Origin: Catonia carolina
Lineage: Eukaryota > Arthropoda > Insecta > Hemiptera > Achilidae
Assembly: GCA_035578175.1 (NCBI GenBank)
Contig: JAQMRL010000001.1
Coordinates: 56,381,553 to 56,445,552 of the forward strand
Length of the DNA stretch: 64,000 nucleotides
Direction: 5' to 3'
The notes below the pieces were generated by a model. The model ran no database searches, had not been told where the DNA came from, and saw only the letters and a program-made list of their open reading frames with translations. Both the position numbers and the translations under genes were made by a program. Shown piece by piece: positions 45,785 to 58,019 of the stretch. Positions within the stretch are counted from its first letter, which is position 1, and every line of letters begins with the position of its first letter.

Positions 45785-46092
45785 GCTGACAAATGTTCTG
45801 ATTGGTCTAAACGCGTGGAACAGCAGAGCTCATCAACCGTGAAAAGCATATTAGAAGCATTTGTATAGGCTGGTTCTGGGTTCACAAGATAAAACAAGTT
45901 ATCTTGGTACTGCCAAACGGGGAATTTTTCTTCCTCTTCTTTAGATGATCTAGAAGAGCTCGTGCTTTAGTAAACAAGTGAGATGGACGCCTTAGATAAA
46001 AAATTATTGCTTTTATTTATTTTGGTTAATTTAAAAAAGCGCATTATTACATTAAATTGTGGATAATAAACTAGTACCATTAAATAATAAGC

Positions 46093-46262
46093 CGGCCGCA
46101 TTGGCGTAGTTGGTAACGTGCTTGCCTCTCATCATGCGGTCTTGAGTTCGAATCGTATTCAGGCACGGCATATTTTCATACGTTACAAAATTCATTTCAT
46201 CCTTCACAGTCTGCATTAGCAGTAATTGCAGAACAGTCGGACGTAAAAATAAAAATACAATA
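46093..46262 (+). mobile_element. tRNA-derived SINE-B
   Basis: tRNA-like head (46093-46170) with A box tggcgtagttggtaacg and B box gagttcgaatc, preceded by gccggccgca. Tail 'tctgcattagcagtaattgc..aacagt.gg.cgt' then A-rich. A related 3' tail is at 38028-38092 on the minus strand. It is not a tRNA gene: no acceptor-stem pairing of 7 bp is apparent, and the tail is SINE-like. Confidence 0.65.
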
Positions 46263-47391
46263 AATGATAAACCATTAGTAGCATAAATAATGTAGTAATT
46301 ATTTTAAAATGCTATTATTGGAAGTGCAACAACCGTGATGTTTAGGAGGGTACACAACCTATCGTAATTGTAATGTCTTCTGCGTGTTACTATTAACTTC
46401 AATTTGTACTTACAAAAGTAATTTGTCTGTTGTAAAATGGAAACTAAAAAATATATAAGTATTGTAGACCTATATAGGTAAGTTTGATTTTATCTTTTAC
46501 AAACTTGAGGTTTTGTAGGGTTTTGTACTCGTATAGTGCTGAGATATTTTTTACGGTTTTGTTTTTAATCATACCACTAATTCTCAATAAAATTATTTTT
46601 ATTGGACGACCTGATTAAGTTCTTAAATGTTTCTCCCGTACCAAGTTTTTAAATAGTCCACAATTTTGAAGGTTAGGTTTAATGTAATATTATTATTTGA
46701 TTATCTAAATGAACTTTATCATAAAATAATAGGCGTTTAGTGAAAAAAATAAACAAATAAATAAGGGAAGCAGTTGTCATCGCGCGACTTAGAATTGGGC
46801 ACACTAGATTAACCCATGGGCATCTCATGAGGTCTGGTGATGCTCCAATTTGTGGCAGGTGCGATTGTCCTTTGACAGTCAAACATGTATTGGTTGATTG
46901 CGTCGGCGATTTAAGATTCCCATTGAATTATCGGATATACTCTGTGACGAAAGCCCTATTTTGGACGCGGCTTTAAGATTTTTACGATCCATTAGTGTAT
47001 ACAACAGTGTCTGACAGTCTACGGTGATCTGGAATGTTTTATTTGTTCTAATTGGTTATATTTTATAGTATATGTTTTATATTAGTTATAAGTTTATATT
47101 TATATGTGTGTGTTTTTATTATGGGCCCCTTTACAGCCTTTTACGACCCCTTATGTCTATGATATTATTATTTTATGTAAATTTTAATTTTTTAGTTGTG
47201 ATACTAGTTAGTAAGATTTTAATTACATAAGTTTTCAATGTCATTAGTGTTGTTTATTCTAACTGTGGTTTTAAGTTTAAGTTTGTGTGTATGGTTTTTA
47301 TAGCTCTTTTACAGCCCTTTTTACCCTTTTGTGTCTGTGATATTACTTTTTATGTAGCCTAAATTTTTATTTTTTCATTCCTGTGATACTA

Positions 47392-48359
47392 ACGGGTGAT
47401 TCAAAAAGAGCGCCGGTTTTTAAACGGCTGGTAAATTTTTGTTTATCGGTTGGCAACATTGTTAGACCTCATTTCTATTTCGGAGAACATTCCGATTGAC
47501 GATTCAGTTGTAGTTTCTCTTGTTCGCAGTGTAGTACTCTCGCAGTCTGTGTCTAACCATGGTTTACTATTGTTTACTAAGTTTACTATTGCACAACGAG
47601 TGTTAATCGTCAAAACATTTTACCAGAGTGGAGAGAGTTATGCGGCTACTGTCAGGCGACTTCGCGGTACTCTAGGACGTAATGAAGCACCGAATGAATC
47701 AACAGTTCGCAGGCTCATGAAAAAGTTTTTGAAGACGGGTTCAACAGTCGACCTTAAAAGTTCTGGACGTCGTCGTTCTGGCCGAACTGAGCAGAACGTT
47801 GCGTTGGTTCGTGACAGTGTGGCTGTTAGCCCAGCAAAATCAATACGTCGCCGTTCTCAACAATTGGGTTTACGATGTTCGTCTGTACGGAGAATTCTTC
47901 GGTACGATCTCCAATATCACCCGTATAAAATTCAGTTGCTGTACGAGAAACAATGTTGTTGCTCCGTGAACGGTTCCAGGATCGCATCATTTCTCGTAAT
48001 TCCGACCATCAATGGCCACCAAGGTCGTGTGACTTGACGCCTTGTGACTTTCATCTTTGGGGTCATCTGAAGTCATTGGTGTATGCCAATAAACCCCGAA
48101 ACATCAATGACTTGAAGGAGAAAATTCGACGGGTTATCGGGCAAATGGAAGTCGAAACTTGTCGTGCAGTAATATCCAATTTCATGGACAGAGTTGATGC
48201 GTGCCAGCGCAGTAGAGGAGGACACATGCATGACATCATTTTTCATACATGAAATCGGAAGGTAAGATGAACTTGTTGATGTATTTATTTTCAGTTTTTC
48301 AATAAAATAAATCTCTTAATTTGATATATCAAAACTGGCGCTCTTTTTGAATCACCCTA
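47392..48359 (+). mobile_element. mariner-like element 2, internally deleted
   Basis: 968 bp. Ends ACGGGTGATTCAAAAAGAGC and TAGGGTGATTCAAAAAGAGC (inverted), TA at 47390-47391 and 48360-48361. Shares subfamily features with mariner-1 but its terminal repeats are distinct. Confidence 0.92.
47558..48252 (+). pseudogene. mariner-2 transposase, catalytic core deleted
   Basis: N-terminal HTH part intact (FTIAQRVLIVKTFYQSG, 'APNESTVRRLMKKF', 'GRRRSGRTEQNV', 'ILRYDLQYHPYKIQL'), then a jump to 'RFQDRIISRNSDHQWPPRSCDLTP' in another frame, followed by 'DFHLWGHLKSLVY' and the C-terminus (stop near 48252). The region with the first two catalytic Asp is gone. Such deletion derivatives can still be mobilised if full copies exist elsewhere (family knowledge). 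Confidence 0.87.
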
Positions 48360-48489
48360 TAGTTAGTAAGATATAAAGTATTATATGAAAAAACCGTCTG
48401 CACTCGGGCTTGTAACACCCTTGTGTAGAACAACAGACGATGATAAGCGCCGCTATGGTTTTTCGCCTTTAAATAAAAACAAAACAATA

Positions 48490-48949
48490 GTTTGTTGACT
48501 ACTATATATCTTGGGAATATACATTGCTATGCATGTATTCGCTGCGATTTGCATATTTGGACTCTCCCTCCAGTAGCGACTGGAATGTAATATCTATTCC
48601 AAACCTCATTTTCCTGTTTTTGTTCTTCCCTAGCTCTCTCCCGTTTCGGTTTTTCACTGTCACTATTTTTTTAAATAAACTTATCTTGGTATGATTTGTC
48701 TTTTACAGCATAAAAACCTTCGTGAACCTTCCGAACGTCTTGCATTCCCAAAGTATTACATTTAAAGATTTCAGCTTTATGGTTACAATTAGGCTTTCTA
48801 GGCAATGATTTGGATGAATAAAGCTTTTGCTTTTTCACATTTTTGGCCCATTTGTCTGGATTTCTAGTTCGTTTACTACCTTTTCCTATGGGTGAGGGTT
48901 GTATCTTCCCACACAGGCTAACTTCTTGCTCTTCTGTTTCCATTTCCAC
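48490..48949 (-). pseudogene. Family X copy X5, N-terminal fragment
   Basis: ATG at 48949. 'GSKRTRNPDKWAKNVKKQK' (basic, RNP-x-W block), 'KPNCNHKAEIFKCNTLGMQDV', 'GFYAVKDKSYQDKFI', stop, then 'RYYIPVATGGRVQICKSQ'. This is the N-terminal Cys/basic region of the family. Ends abruptly at about 48490, next to the LINE copy F 3' end. Confidence 0.6.
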
Positions 48950-49259
48950 TTAGGCCTAGTTTACGAAAAAAGGTACCAGAAGCACATTAAAAGTTAATAA
49001 ACACTAATAACACTTATAATAATCGAAAACAAATTATTGCACAGTTATAATAACCGAAAACAAACTAACTTAAGTAACAAAGGGACTTAATAGTAAACAC
49101 CTGTCAAGAAGGTTAGGTTTAAGCCACTATGTCACGAACTGGTCGTTAAATGATCAAGGTTTTCATAGACAGCTGTTCAGTAGGGTTGCCACTACAAAAT
49201 CAGTCGTCCAAATTAAAGAAATATCAACAATAACATCATGTAATAATATTATTTTGATT

Positions 49260-49580
49260 GGGTTTACAAGGGAAAACACATATTTTGGACAAGAGACAAT
49301 TTGGAATTGAACTAGGCTTGAGGTTCTGCAGACAATTTATAAGAAAGGACATTTTGATTCTGGAAATGAAATATGACGCCAAATTGGATTAGATTTCTAG
49401 GACAAGAGACACTTTGTAACTGGGACTAAGTTTTAATATGTATTTTAACCTACAAAACGGACGTTTTGGAACTGAAGGCTTGTATTTTTCAATAGTTTCA
49501 TGCTGGGTATCACAGAGACTAAAAATCTCAATTTCAAAAAAAAATTGGACAGGGACACTTTGAAACTGGGCGACTTATAT
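49260..49580 (+). repeat. Degenerate interspersed motif GGACAnnGACACTTTGGAACTG
   Basis: Four or five worn versions (about 49273, 49347, 49400, 49462, 49545) spaced irregularly by 55-85 bp. May be a decayed minisatellite. Confidence 0.35.
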
Positions 49581-50408
49581 GTTTAATAGAGATGATGGCG
49601 TTTTGGGTTGCTGTAAATGGCCTCGTGCAGTAGAACAGCTGCTATAACAATTTGATAAAATAATTATTCGTAGTAATATTTTGTATGTTTTTTGTTTATT
49701 TTGATTGTTAATAATATTTTTATTATTATTATTTCTGATTTGTAAGAAATTGTAGATATAAATTTTGTAAATAAAAATTAAATATCTTTTAATATAAATT
49801 ATTACGAATTAAAAATTGTACATGGTTATAAAGATTTATTGTAAAAGTCAAGTTTTAATTTATAACTTACTTGTAAATTTGTATAAATTTTGCAATTTTA
49901 TGATTTTAAGAAAGATCATCGTTTTGTCATCATGATTATAAATTTATTCTTCACTATTGTCGACGGGTTTAAGAAATGTTATCCTAATGCTAATTATATT
50001 TTATTTTAAAACTGTATTCCAAATAATAAAACAATTTTATGTTTTATCGTGTAAAGAACAGTTTTGTATTAGAGTTAGACGTTTGCAGCATAATGACGTC
50101 AAAATAACGTTAGTTATGAAAAAGAGTTGTATAGTAAAACCTAGAAAACAGCTAGTCAGATACTCAGTACATTATTTCTGAACATTAATATTTTCAAAAG
50201 ATAGGATTTTGTGCATGTAGCCAAAAGTTAAACTATTTTCTCGGATCAAATGCCGAAGAAGTAACAAAAAGTACAACACCTGCAAGTTCGTCAGTTTAGC
50301 TTATTGGTCTCAGATTATTGAAAAGTTATTGTTTTATAGATTACACGCCAGAATAATTATCATAGTTAATAAGTTATTTATTTAGTAGTTGATCTATAAA
50401 CCTCTAGT
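49581..50408. other. No recognisable gene
   Basis: AT-rich. A 74-codon plus-strand frame (49957-50181) has low-complexity composition and no motif. Confidence 0.5.
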
Positions 50409-51050
50409 TTTCCTCGCAGGTGGAATGGGCTAACTCTCATGGCAACAAGTTGCGTGAAATAAAACACGTCGTTAAGCCTTGGCCTCCGTTGCTGAGAAAA
50501 AGCAGATGGGAAGAAGTTGACTTAGAATTGGGCACGCCAAATTAACCTATGAACATCTCTTAACTTCTGGTGATGCTGCAATGTTTGGCAGGTGCAGTTG
50601 ACCTTTGATAATCAATTGTGTTGGTAAATTACGTCTTCTACGTTGCTCTGTGTCGGCGATTCAAGATACTCCTTGAATTACAGAAAATACTCGACGACGA
50701 AAGCCCTATCTTAGTCGTGAATTTTGGATTCCTGGGATCTGTCAGTGAATATAATAGTGTATGACTGTCTTGAGTGAAGTGGAATATTAGATTTACTCTA
50801 GTTGTGATGTGTATTTCCTTCTTTATTTAAGTGTATTTCCTTGTGTGTATAATTTTGTTTGCGGTTCCTGTACAACCTTTTTGTTATTGTTTGTGTTTTT
50901 GATGTTACTTCTTATTTTGTATAAAATTTATGTTCTTGCGTGTGATATTGGTTTGTAAGATTTTAGTTTTATAAGAAAACTGTGTTCTGCACTCGGGCTC
51001 TCTACACTCTTTGTGGAGTAACCACTTTGTTTCGCCTGTATAAAACAAAA
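50409..51050 (+). mobile_element. I-like LINE copy G, old
   Basis: Begins 'cctcgcaggtggaatgg' (ORF2 after RNase H), decayed C-terminus, shortened 3' UTR, terminal block at 50985-51035 in which the second stem-loop is damaged. More diverged than copies D-F. Confidence 0.75.
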
Positions 51051-53950
51051 CTTTTGTTTCCTTGGTTAATCAGATTATACAATGAAATATGATATTTAGA
51101 GTTGCGTATTACATTACATTCCTATTTAGAATTATTATTGTTTCAGATTATTTTATTAAAATCACAGTAATAATAGTTTTTAGTCTCAGATTCGTTTTGT
51201 GTATTATTGTGTTTTCTTTGTACTATGTTTATCTGTATAATGCGACCAACCAAAATCACTTACAGTTCTTGAGTGGAGTAAGTTGTTTTTTCATGTTTTT
51301 CCTGATTGTAATAATAATTATTAATTTCATGTTTTTTATTTTTTATTTCTATTAGCTCTGCTGTAGTCTTTAACCCTTTTACAGTCTTTAACTTCGTAGT
51401 TCATATTTTAATTGAGGGGTATTAGTGGCTCTAAAATATAGGATGAAGGTAAATAGAGTATCGACCAGGCTGCCTGTGTCCTCCATGAGGGTATCTGTTC
51501 CAAAGGGAGGTTGTGGAATATTACAGATATATTGGTTCTGTTTAATTTGTCACCTGAGGCGTAAAGCCGTATGCTATAAATATTATTGTCCTAATGTGGC
51601 CAACGTACTGGAAGGTAAATCCAGAAAAAGGTTCTGTCCTCAGCTTCTAAGCTAATGAGCTAAAACTAAAGATTTATCTCATCACTAAGTGTAACATAAT
51701 TTTGAGTTAGAGAATGTAATGGTAATAGATTATGTCAGTTTTCCGAACTGGTGTGTGTTGTATACATCACGATAAAAAAATGTGTTACAAGCCAACCGAG
51801 TTATCCAAAACTCAGTAGGCCCTATTTTATAACATTTTAATTGTGCGTTCGTGTACAGTAGTTTATTAAACGCCGAGTTACAAAACCGTGTGGACACATA
51901 AAGTATTACGTTGAAGTGTTTTGTTGAAGGCTGTTGCTTACTATTTAACTGTTCACTTACACAAATATTTTTCCATGCTAATTTGTTGCAGATGTTTGAA
52001 TTTATGTAATTGTGATGTAACGACCGATGGACTGTTGATTGTAAGTCCGCAAGGCTCTTTACAACCTCCATCATTTTACATTCAGCACATCAAACCAGTT
52101 ATTTGAATTGCATCGTTTGAAACCTTACCATTTAATAGTCGGCTCTACTTTGCATATTACTATGTATCGGAATATTCATATCGTTGTCTTTGAGCGAGTT
52201 GAAAATTTAGATATTATCAGTAGTAGAAAGAAATTGCATGTTAAATTTTTGTTACTAGCGGCGAACCCTTGATGAAATCTGAATATCCATTAACTATAGC
52301 CTATATGTACGTATATAAATGAGAACTTCGTTTAAATACTGAAACAAAATAATTATTGTCACTAGCTAGATATTTTTACTTACTGGCACAGAAACATTGT
52401 TGACAAGTTACACAATATCGTGCCGTTAGGAAAAAAAACATCTTATTTTGATATTTGTTTATTCATTTTTTTGGAACAAAATGATTTTTTTAACATTTTC
52501 TAGAATGGACGTACTGTTCAGGTCATTACCCCAAACAAATTTAATAAATTGGTTTTTAGAATCTCTTGAGTGCCTTATAAAAAGTAATCTTATTGCATAA
52601 TCGCTCGCTAAATTTAATTTTCATACAAAAATTAAATTATTGTATCTTAAAATGAATTAACTAAACAAAAAAAATTCTTATGTAATATGGTCTACTGACA
52701 TTATATATATTTTATATTCCACGCACCACAAAGTGAAATAGTTTCCTACTTTATTTTACTGTTAATATTTTATCCTTTTTTTGACTATGCTGCTGAAATC
52801 TATGCCAAAGTATTATTAACCGTTTATTGTGTAATTACTTGTATGCCGTAAAGTATTCACTGATACTAACTTTAACATCGAGAAATTTCGAATAACGGAC
52901 TCAAATTAGTAATAAAGATTATTAGATTTAATTAATTCAGTCTCAATTATATTTAATGATTATCATAAGACGTTTTATATTTTAATAAATTTTCATGAAA
53001 ATTTTTAACAGTAAATCATTAGGTACCTAAACTGGAATGAGTTAAATCAAAGTTATCTAAATTATCATTAACTGCAAAATTAACTTAAAGTTAAATTTTG
53101 ATACTCAACAAGTATAATGTATTACAGTCTCACAGTTTAACCTTTGTAAATAAACAAATTCATCAACAATACAACATTATTTAAAAAAATATATTACCAA
53201 ATCTTCACAGATAGCTAATGATTTATATTGTTACACGCTCTTATCAAAAAATTTATTATATTTTAATAACTTCTCTAATGTTATGTCCATCATAACCTTT
53301 TCTATTTATGGTACTCTAGTAAATTATTCAATACATTCGAAACTAATTGAAAACCGCTAAATACCTCGATTTTATCTGTATTAAAAAAATCCCAAATTAA
53401 CATTTACTTCCTTATTTGTTTTATTTATAGAAGAGATGATTTTTAAAAAATACTAGAATTTAAAAAATATTAATAGACTACTGTACGTCAAACTCATCTC
53501 AATATTCCCAAGATAGCGTTGAAATTTAATTAACTGAAATTTCATTTAGTCATACTAAATTTGCACTTCCCTTCTTTAAATTTACTTAAAATAAATATCA
53601 TTTAAGTGAAAAGTGTAACACAATTCCCGTATTTATTTTCATAAACCCTCGAACAATTTTTTTTAACTGTTTTCAAAAAAACTTTTCAAAAGTAACAAGT
53701 TGGTTAGTATGCAAAAAGAAGTAATGACGTAATATCTTTGACTTAGAAAGATTAACACTTTTAATTAAACAAAATTGCTTCTATAAAAAAATATTATAAA
53801 CCAATTCAAAATATAAACTAAAACTACTAAAAAATCGTCACGCGTGGAAATTTTTACAATATGTTCCAAAACCTTCCGAAACTTTTTCTGATTTCTTAGC
53901 GAAATTGTATTTCAATGATTGGCATTTGCCTGTGCGTAATTGCAATGGAA
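51051..53950. other. No recognisable gene
   Basis: AT-rich, small random open frames on both strands. Nothing supported. Confidence 0.5.
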
Positions 53951-53957
53951 AGCTTTA

Positions 53958-54060
53958 TTTCGGTTGCCTCTGCGGTACAGTGATTAGACTGGATCATTAC
54001 AAGCCTGAAGGTCCCTTTTATAACTAAAGCTGCTGAAGTCAAGTATTCGAAAGTTAACAG
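53958..54060 (+). mobile_element. Worn SINE-A head
   Basis: 'gttgcctctgcggtacagtgattag ... aaggtccc' parallels the SINE-A head (A-box region and tcc before the B box); the B box is not intact. Confidence 0.4.
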
Positions 54061-54289
54061 AAAATTAACAGACCACATCAATCCTCTAATACAGCAAATC
54101 TCAAAACGAGATTTAACACGCGCCACCTATGAAGAACATGGAGGAGTAGTGATCTAAATTTTTTCTATTATTCCAAAGGCTCTATCTTGTGGAAGAAATG
54201 AATGACAAAAAAAACAAAAAAAAATCTACAAAAAAACAATAGTTTTTATTTCTTTTGGTGCATTCATCAACCAAGGACAACACATTACA

Positions 54290-55000
54290 ATAAGAAGTGT
54301 ATTCTTATCTGGCCTCCACAGCCATCGCCAATCATTTTTATTATTTTTACCTTTTCCCTTATTTTTATTCAAATCGTATTCATTATCCATATTTGTGTGT
54401 GATAGCCGATGGAATTTGCTGAGGCAATCACAGTTGAATGTTTTGAAAACCTGTCTTCTGTCCAACAATAAGTAAATAAATATCACTAGTTAATTGGGAT
54501 TTTGAATGGCCTTCAATAAACGTAAAGTTCATTATGTACAGCTTGATCTGAAACCCGAGGAAGTGGCCGAGGATGTGGAAGTGGCTGATAATTTTGGCAG
54601 TCGAAACTGAGAGTCACTTCTATCTTTTTTCAGAAAGTCACAAAAACCTTTTAACTTTAAAGTGTGAACTCTCTTTTGAATCATTAATTTATTTTTATCA
54701 TCATCAGGATTGTCAACTTTTACGTAGAATTTTATATGTTCGGTAATTTGTTAGACAAGAGCACACGTCCATTTAAAGAGCTTTGAAGCCCAGATAAAAA
54801 TCTTTATTAAACACATCACGGAATAGCCATAATTTTAAGTTAAGGTTATCTGGTCTTGCTTTACAAAGCATTTCAAACAATTTTTTAATGTTTAGGTAGT
54901 TTACAAGGGTGATACTTCTTCACTGACTTTGCTGTGCAGTAATGCGATTCAATACACCTCATTGATCATAACAATTCTTTGATGACAGATCGCACTGATA
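54290..55000 (-). pseudogene. Family X copy X6, decayed
   Basis: In scattered frames: 'LKLWLFRDVFNKDFYLGFKAL' followed by D-V-C-S-C (the FNxxFNxGF...DxC region), 'VDNPDDDKNKLMIQKRVHTL', and 'DGCGGQIRIHFLL' (the YSDxCxGQNxN block). Order and spacing fit the family, but the frame is broken many times. Confidence 0.45.
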
Positions 55001-56985
55001 TTTTTATTACTTTTTCTAGCGCGTCCTCTCGTTTCACGAGGACTTTCCGCTGATTTGTTATAATTACTTAAAATATTTTTTATTCTACCTCTGTTTATGC
55101 AAAAATTATTCAAAAACGAAAACTGTCATACTGGTGTCATTTCTCTATTACCGACCAGTTAAACAAAACACTTTGGCTAACCTTACCTAAATGGCTGCAG
55201 CTGTTTGGTCTTCTCATTTGTGTGTTAAGTCACTTGCATATATTTTAAAAGAAATGAGTCTTGCTAAATCTTATTATATGTAGCATAAAATAACTTATGA
55301 AAAAAAAAGATATCTTTCATTCGTAGACTTCTACAAAGAAAGACTTCTTTGAAATATTTGGGATATTCCGGTTAACATTTTGACCTGTATATATCTGTAA
55401 GAAAAAAGAACAGAATCTGTTTTAGTATTTCCAGGACATATTAATACCAAACAACAATTATTATAATTATAAAATAGATGCCTTCTTATCATTTAAGTAC
55501 TGTAAACTAGACTGTACTGAAAAGAAAAAAATAAATTGTACTAAAGAAACTAAATTGAAATTAGCTTGTGACTAAAACAATATTTTACCACGTTTGAAAT
55601 TGGTGGAAATTTTCACAGTTAACTTAAAATGTTGTTTTTCAGCGAGGTGTTAAATTCTTTACAATACTCCATGTATTACATTAGGTAACTTATTCTCTAA
55701 GGTAGGTTAAAAAAACACTAATTTACATCAGTCCAGTTATTTTTTATTCTGTCATTTGTTGTAAAACTGTTAACAAAACAAGCAAACACGCATATTTACT
55801 TAATAGTAACAATCAATCAACTGCTACTTAATTAATTATACAGCCGAGTAATTTGTAAAATTAGCTTCTCTGTTTATCGAAATAAGTTAAACGTACCTTG
55901 CAGATTTACTTTGCTACATTTATTCTCCATTTATTTTTTTGTCGGATTCTTTTACGAGATTTTGTTGGAGTAACAGGTTGAGGATTTACTTTGTTTTTCT
56001 ACTCGTTTTTTGGTCTATGTATTGTATGTTATTCTTGCTATAATATTTAGACCCTAATTATTATTATCCCATTTTTTGTATGTTTGTTCTTAAATTTTAT
56101 TATTTTTCTTATTATTGTTCAACTGTGAATTATCCACTGGGATTTATTATGTAAAGAAATTTTCCGTTTTTTTCTTCCGTCGTAGTTTTCTTCAAACTGA
56201 AAAAAGAGCGCTGTCAGTGCAGTTAACATGCAATAAATACGGCAGAACACAGTCACTGCATTTTATAAATCAGCCGACTAATTTGCGAGAGGGCCGTCGC
56301 GTCGGTATCGCCATGAAAAGTCATGAATATGCCAACGTGAGTATCTGCTTGGAATTGCGAATCTGATGTGAGTACCCACGTTTAGGCACTGTTTTTCGCA
56401 TGTGGTCACAAATCTGTATACTAGGTGTAGTGATAGGTTATTTGGTGTTAAAGTAGTTTTTAAATGATACATTTTAAAAAATTTATATTTTAAAATAGTA
56501 CGTATGAGATTCATATCCACTCAGTCTGGGAACTTTCTTCAGTCCTGGATGGGGTTGGATATCTTTACTGCAGCTGTGGGGATGTGTTTTTATTGTTATT
56601 CTACTTTTGTTTGTTTTTTCATAATATTAGTAATATGAATCTATTACAGTTTGTTTACTTCTTACAAGGGCTGTTTCATATCACTTGTCTTGGTGCTAAC
56701 CTCATGTCTGTGTTTATGTATACAATTTTATACTGCCTAAGATGTAAGTAAATTATTTTTTAATTAATTTATTATGTCGTACTAATTTGAGATTAATTTA
56801 GGTTCTTTAAGAAAACAAAAATTAAAGAAATAAATAAATTTCAAGTAATCTGTATTAATGTCTTTTTTGCGTCCAGGAGACTCCTGGAGGAGTATAAGAC
56901 ATGTCAGTTATAACACCTGAAATACATATAAGAATCACACAATGTATCACTAGTATCAAGAAAGAAATTCTTGTACGCTATAAAA
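55001..56985. other. No recognisable gene
   Basis: AT-rich. A slightly GC-richer patch at 56190-56390 includes two donor-like sequences (aacGTGAGTA, gatGTGAGTA), so a non-coding exon is conceivable but unsupported. Confidence 0.4.
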
Positions 56986-57475
56986 AGTGTGTTGGTGGAT
57001 TGTGTCTGCTATGCAGCTCTGTTTCGGTTATTTAAGATACCCCTACAATTACAGTATGTACAAGGCGACCATAGCCCTATTTTGGACGTGATTCTTGAAT
57101 TCCTTCGATACATCAGTGTATCTTATAAAAGTGTGTAACAGTTTTGGTGGAGTGGAGTATCATATTTACTCTGTGATATTAGCTTTTAGTTTGTATTCCT
57201 ACGTCTGTATGATTTTTGTGGCCCCTTTACAGTTTTTTTATTAGATGTGCCTATGATACTACTTCTTGCTTTATGTAAAATTTATTTTTTAGCGTCGGGT
57301 AATAGTTTATAAGATTTTAGTGCTATGAGAAAACTGCGTTCTGCACTTGGGCCTACTAAACTCTTGTATGGAGTAACAGGCGATGATAACTACCCTGGTT
57401 TTTCGTCTATAAAAAGGGCCCTAAGTCGGGGTATAAAGTGATGATAACCGCTCCGGGATTTTCCTTAAAAAAAGA
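56986..57475 (+). mobile_element. I-like LINE copy H, old
   Basis: Starts 'gtgttggtggattgtgtctgct' (ORF2 C-terminal Cys region), decayed tail, 3' UTR and terminal block (57338-57413); a second partial tail 'tgatgataaccgctccggga' follows at 57440-57475, perhaps a tandem 3' end. Confidence 0.78.
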
Positions 57476-57729
57476 AAGCTTGGTTTTGCATTTTGGCTTA
57501 ATGGAATTTTTTACTTTAATTAAAAAATTTTTTACTTATAATTTTTAATTATAATTATATTAAATTAAATTATTATTTTTATTAATTTCTAATTATATTT
57601 TTTGTGTACTGTGTTAAATTACAATACTCCTTATTATCTTGCTATCTGAGTCTTAATAATTTATTTGTATTTTCAAATAATTTTTCATAGTCTTGTTTTA
57701 TGTGTGTACATTGCAATCTGTTCAATTCA

Positions 57730-58014
57730 GAACAGTAAGCAACCTCATAACACTATGAGATGCGGATGATGTGTATGACGTGTAAATGAGGTGAAGACTT
57801 GTACAAACCCAGACCGACCATTCCTGAGAGAGTACGGTTAATTAAACTCCAACATCAATGTATACCGGTAACCACTGTCTTCTATTCAAATCCGTATAAA
57901 AGTAAACAACCTTTACTAGGATTTGAACCAGGAACCTTCGTCTCCAAAAATCATCTGTTAAGCAGCTGATATGCGGCGACGACTTTACCTCTAGACCAAC
58001 TCGGTGGGTATCCC
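57730..58014 (-). mobile_element. tRNA-derived SINE-C
   Basis: Minus strand: head accgagttggtctagaggtaa (A box) and ggttcaaatcctagta (B box, about 57917), then a body ending in 'cacctcatttacacgtcata', 'cacatcatccgcatct'. Different from SINE-A and SINE-B. Confidence 0.75.
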
Positions 58015-58019
58015 GTATT

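Larger units (their letters stand above)
46763..48478 (+). mobile_element. I-like LINE copy F, split by mariner-2
   Basis: ORF2 C-terminus (with a 26-bp loss removing the 'YAALRR' region), 3' UTR with two tandem 'cccctttacagcc' units, mariner-2 at 47392-48359 inserted in a TA, then the terminal stem-loop block (48396-48468). In other copies the site reads gatactagttagtaag, which confirms the TA. Confidence 0.88.

Noticed and set aside
44642..45800. Target duplication for LINE copy E (aaatgtttct / aaatgttct)
   Set aside because: Differs by an indel, and the right-hand match is six bases away from the poly-A end, so it is probably chance.
46093..46170. Possible tRNA gene
   Set aside because: A and B boxes are present but the acceptor stem does not pair convincingly and a SINE-type tail follows that recurs at 38028-38092.
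54202..54486. Overlapping ORFs on both strands
   Set aside because: Low-complexity K/N-rich translations; the meaningful reading is the decayed family X copy X6 in another frame.
56115..56366. 83-codon ORF in a slightly GC-richer patch, with donor-like sequences after it
   Set aside because: No recognised domain, no acceptor or downstream exon found; not enough to call a host exon.
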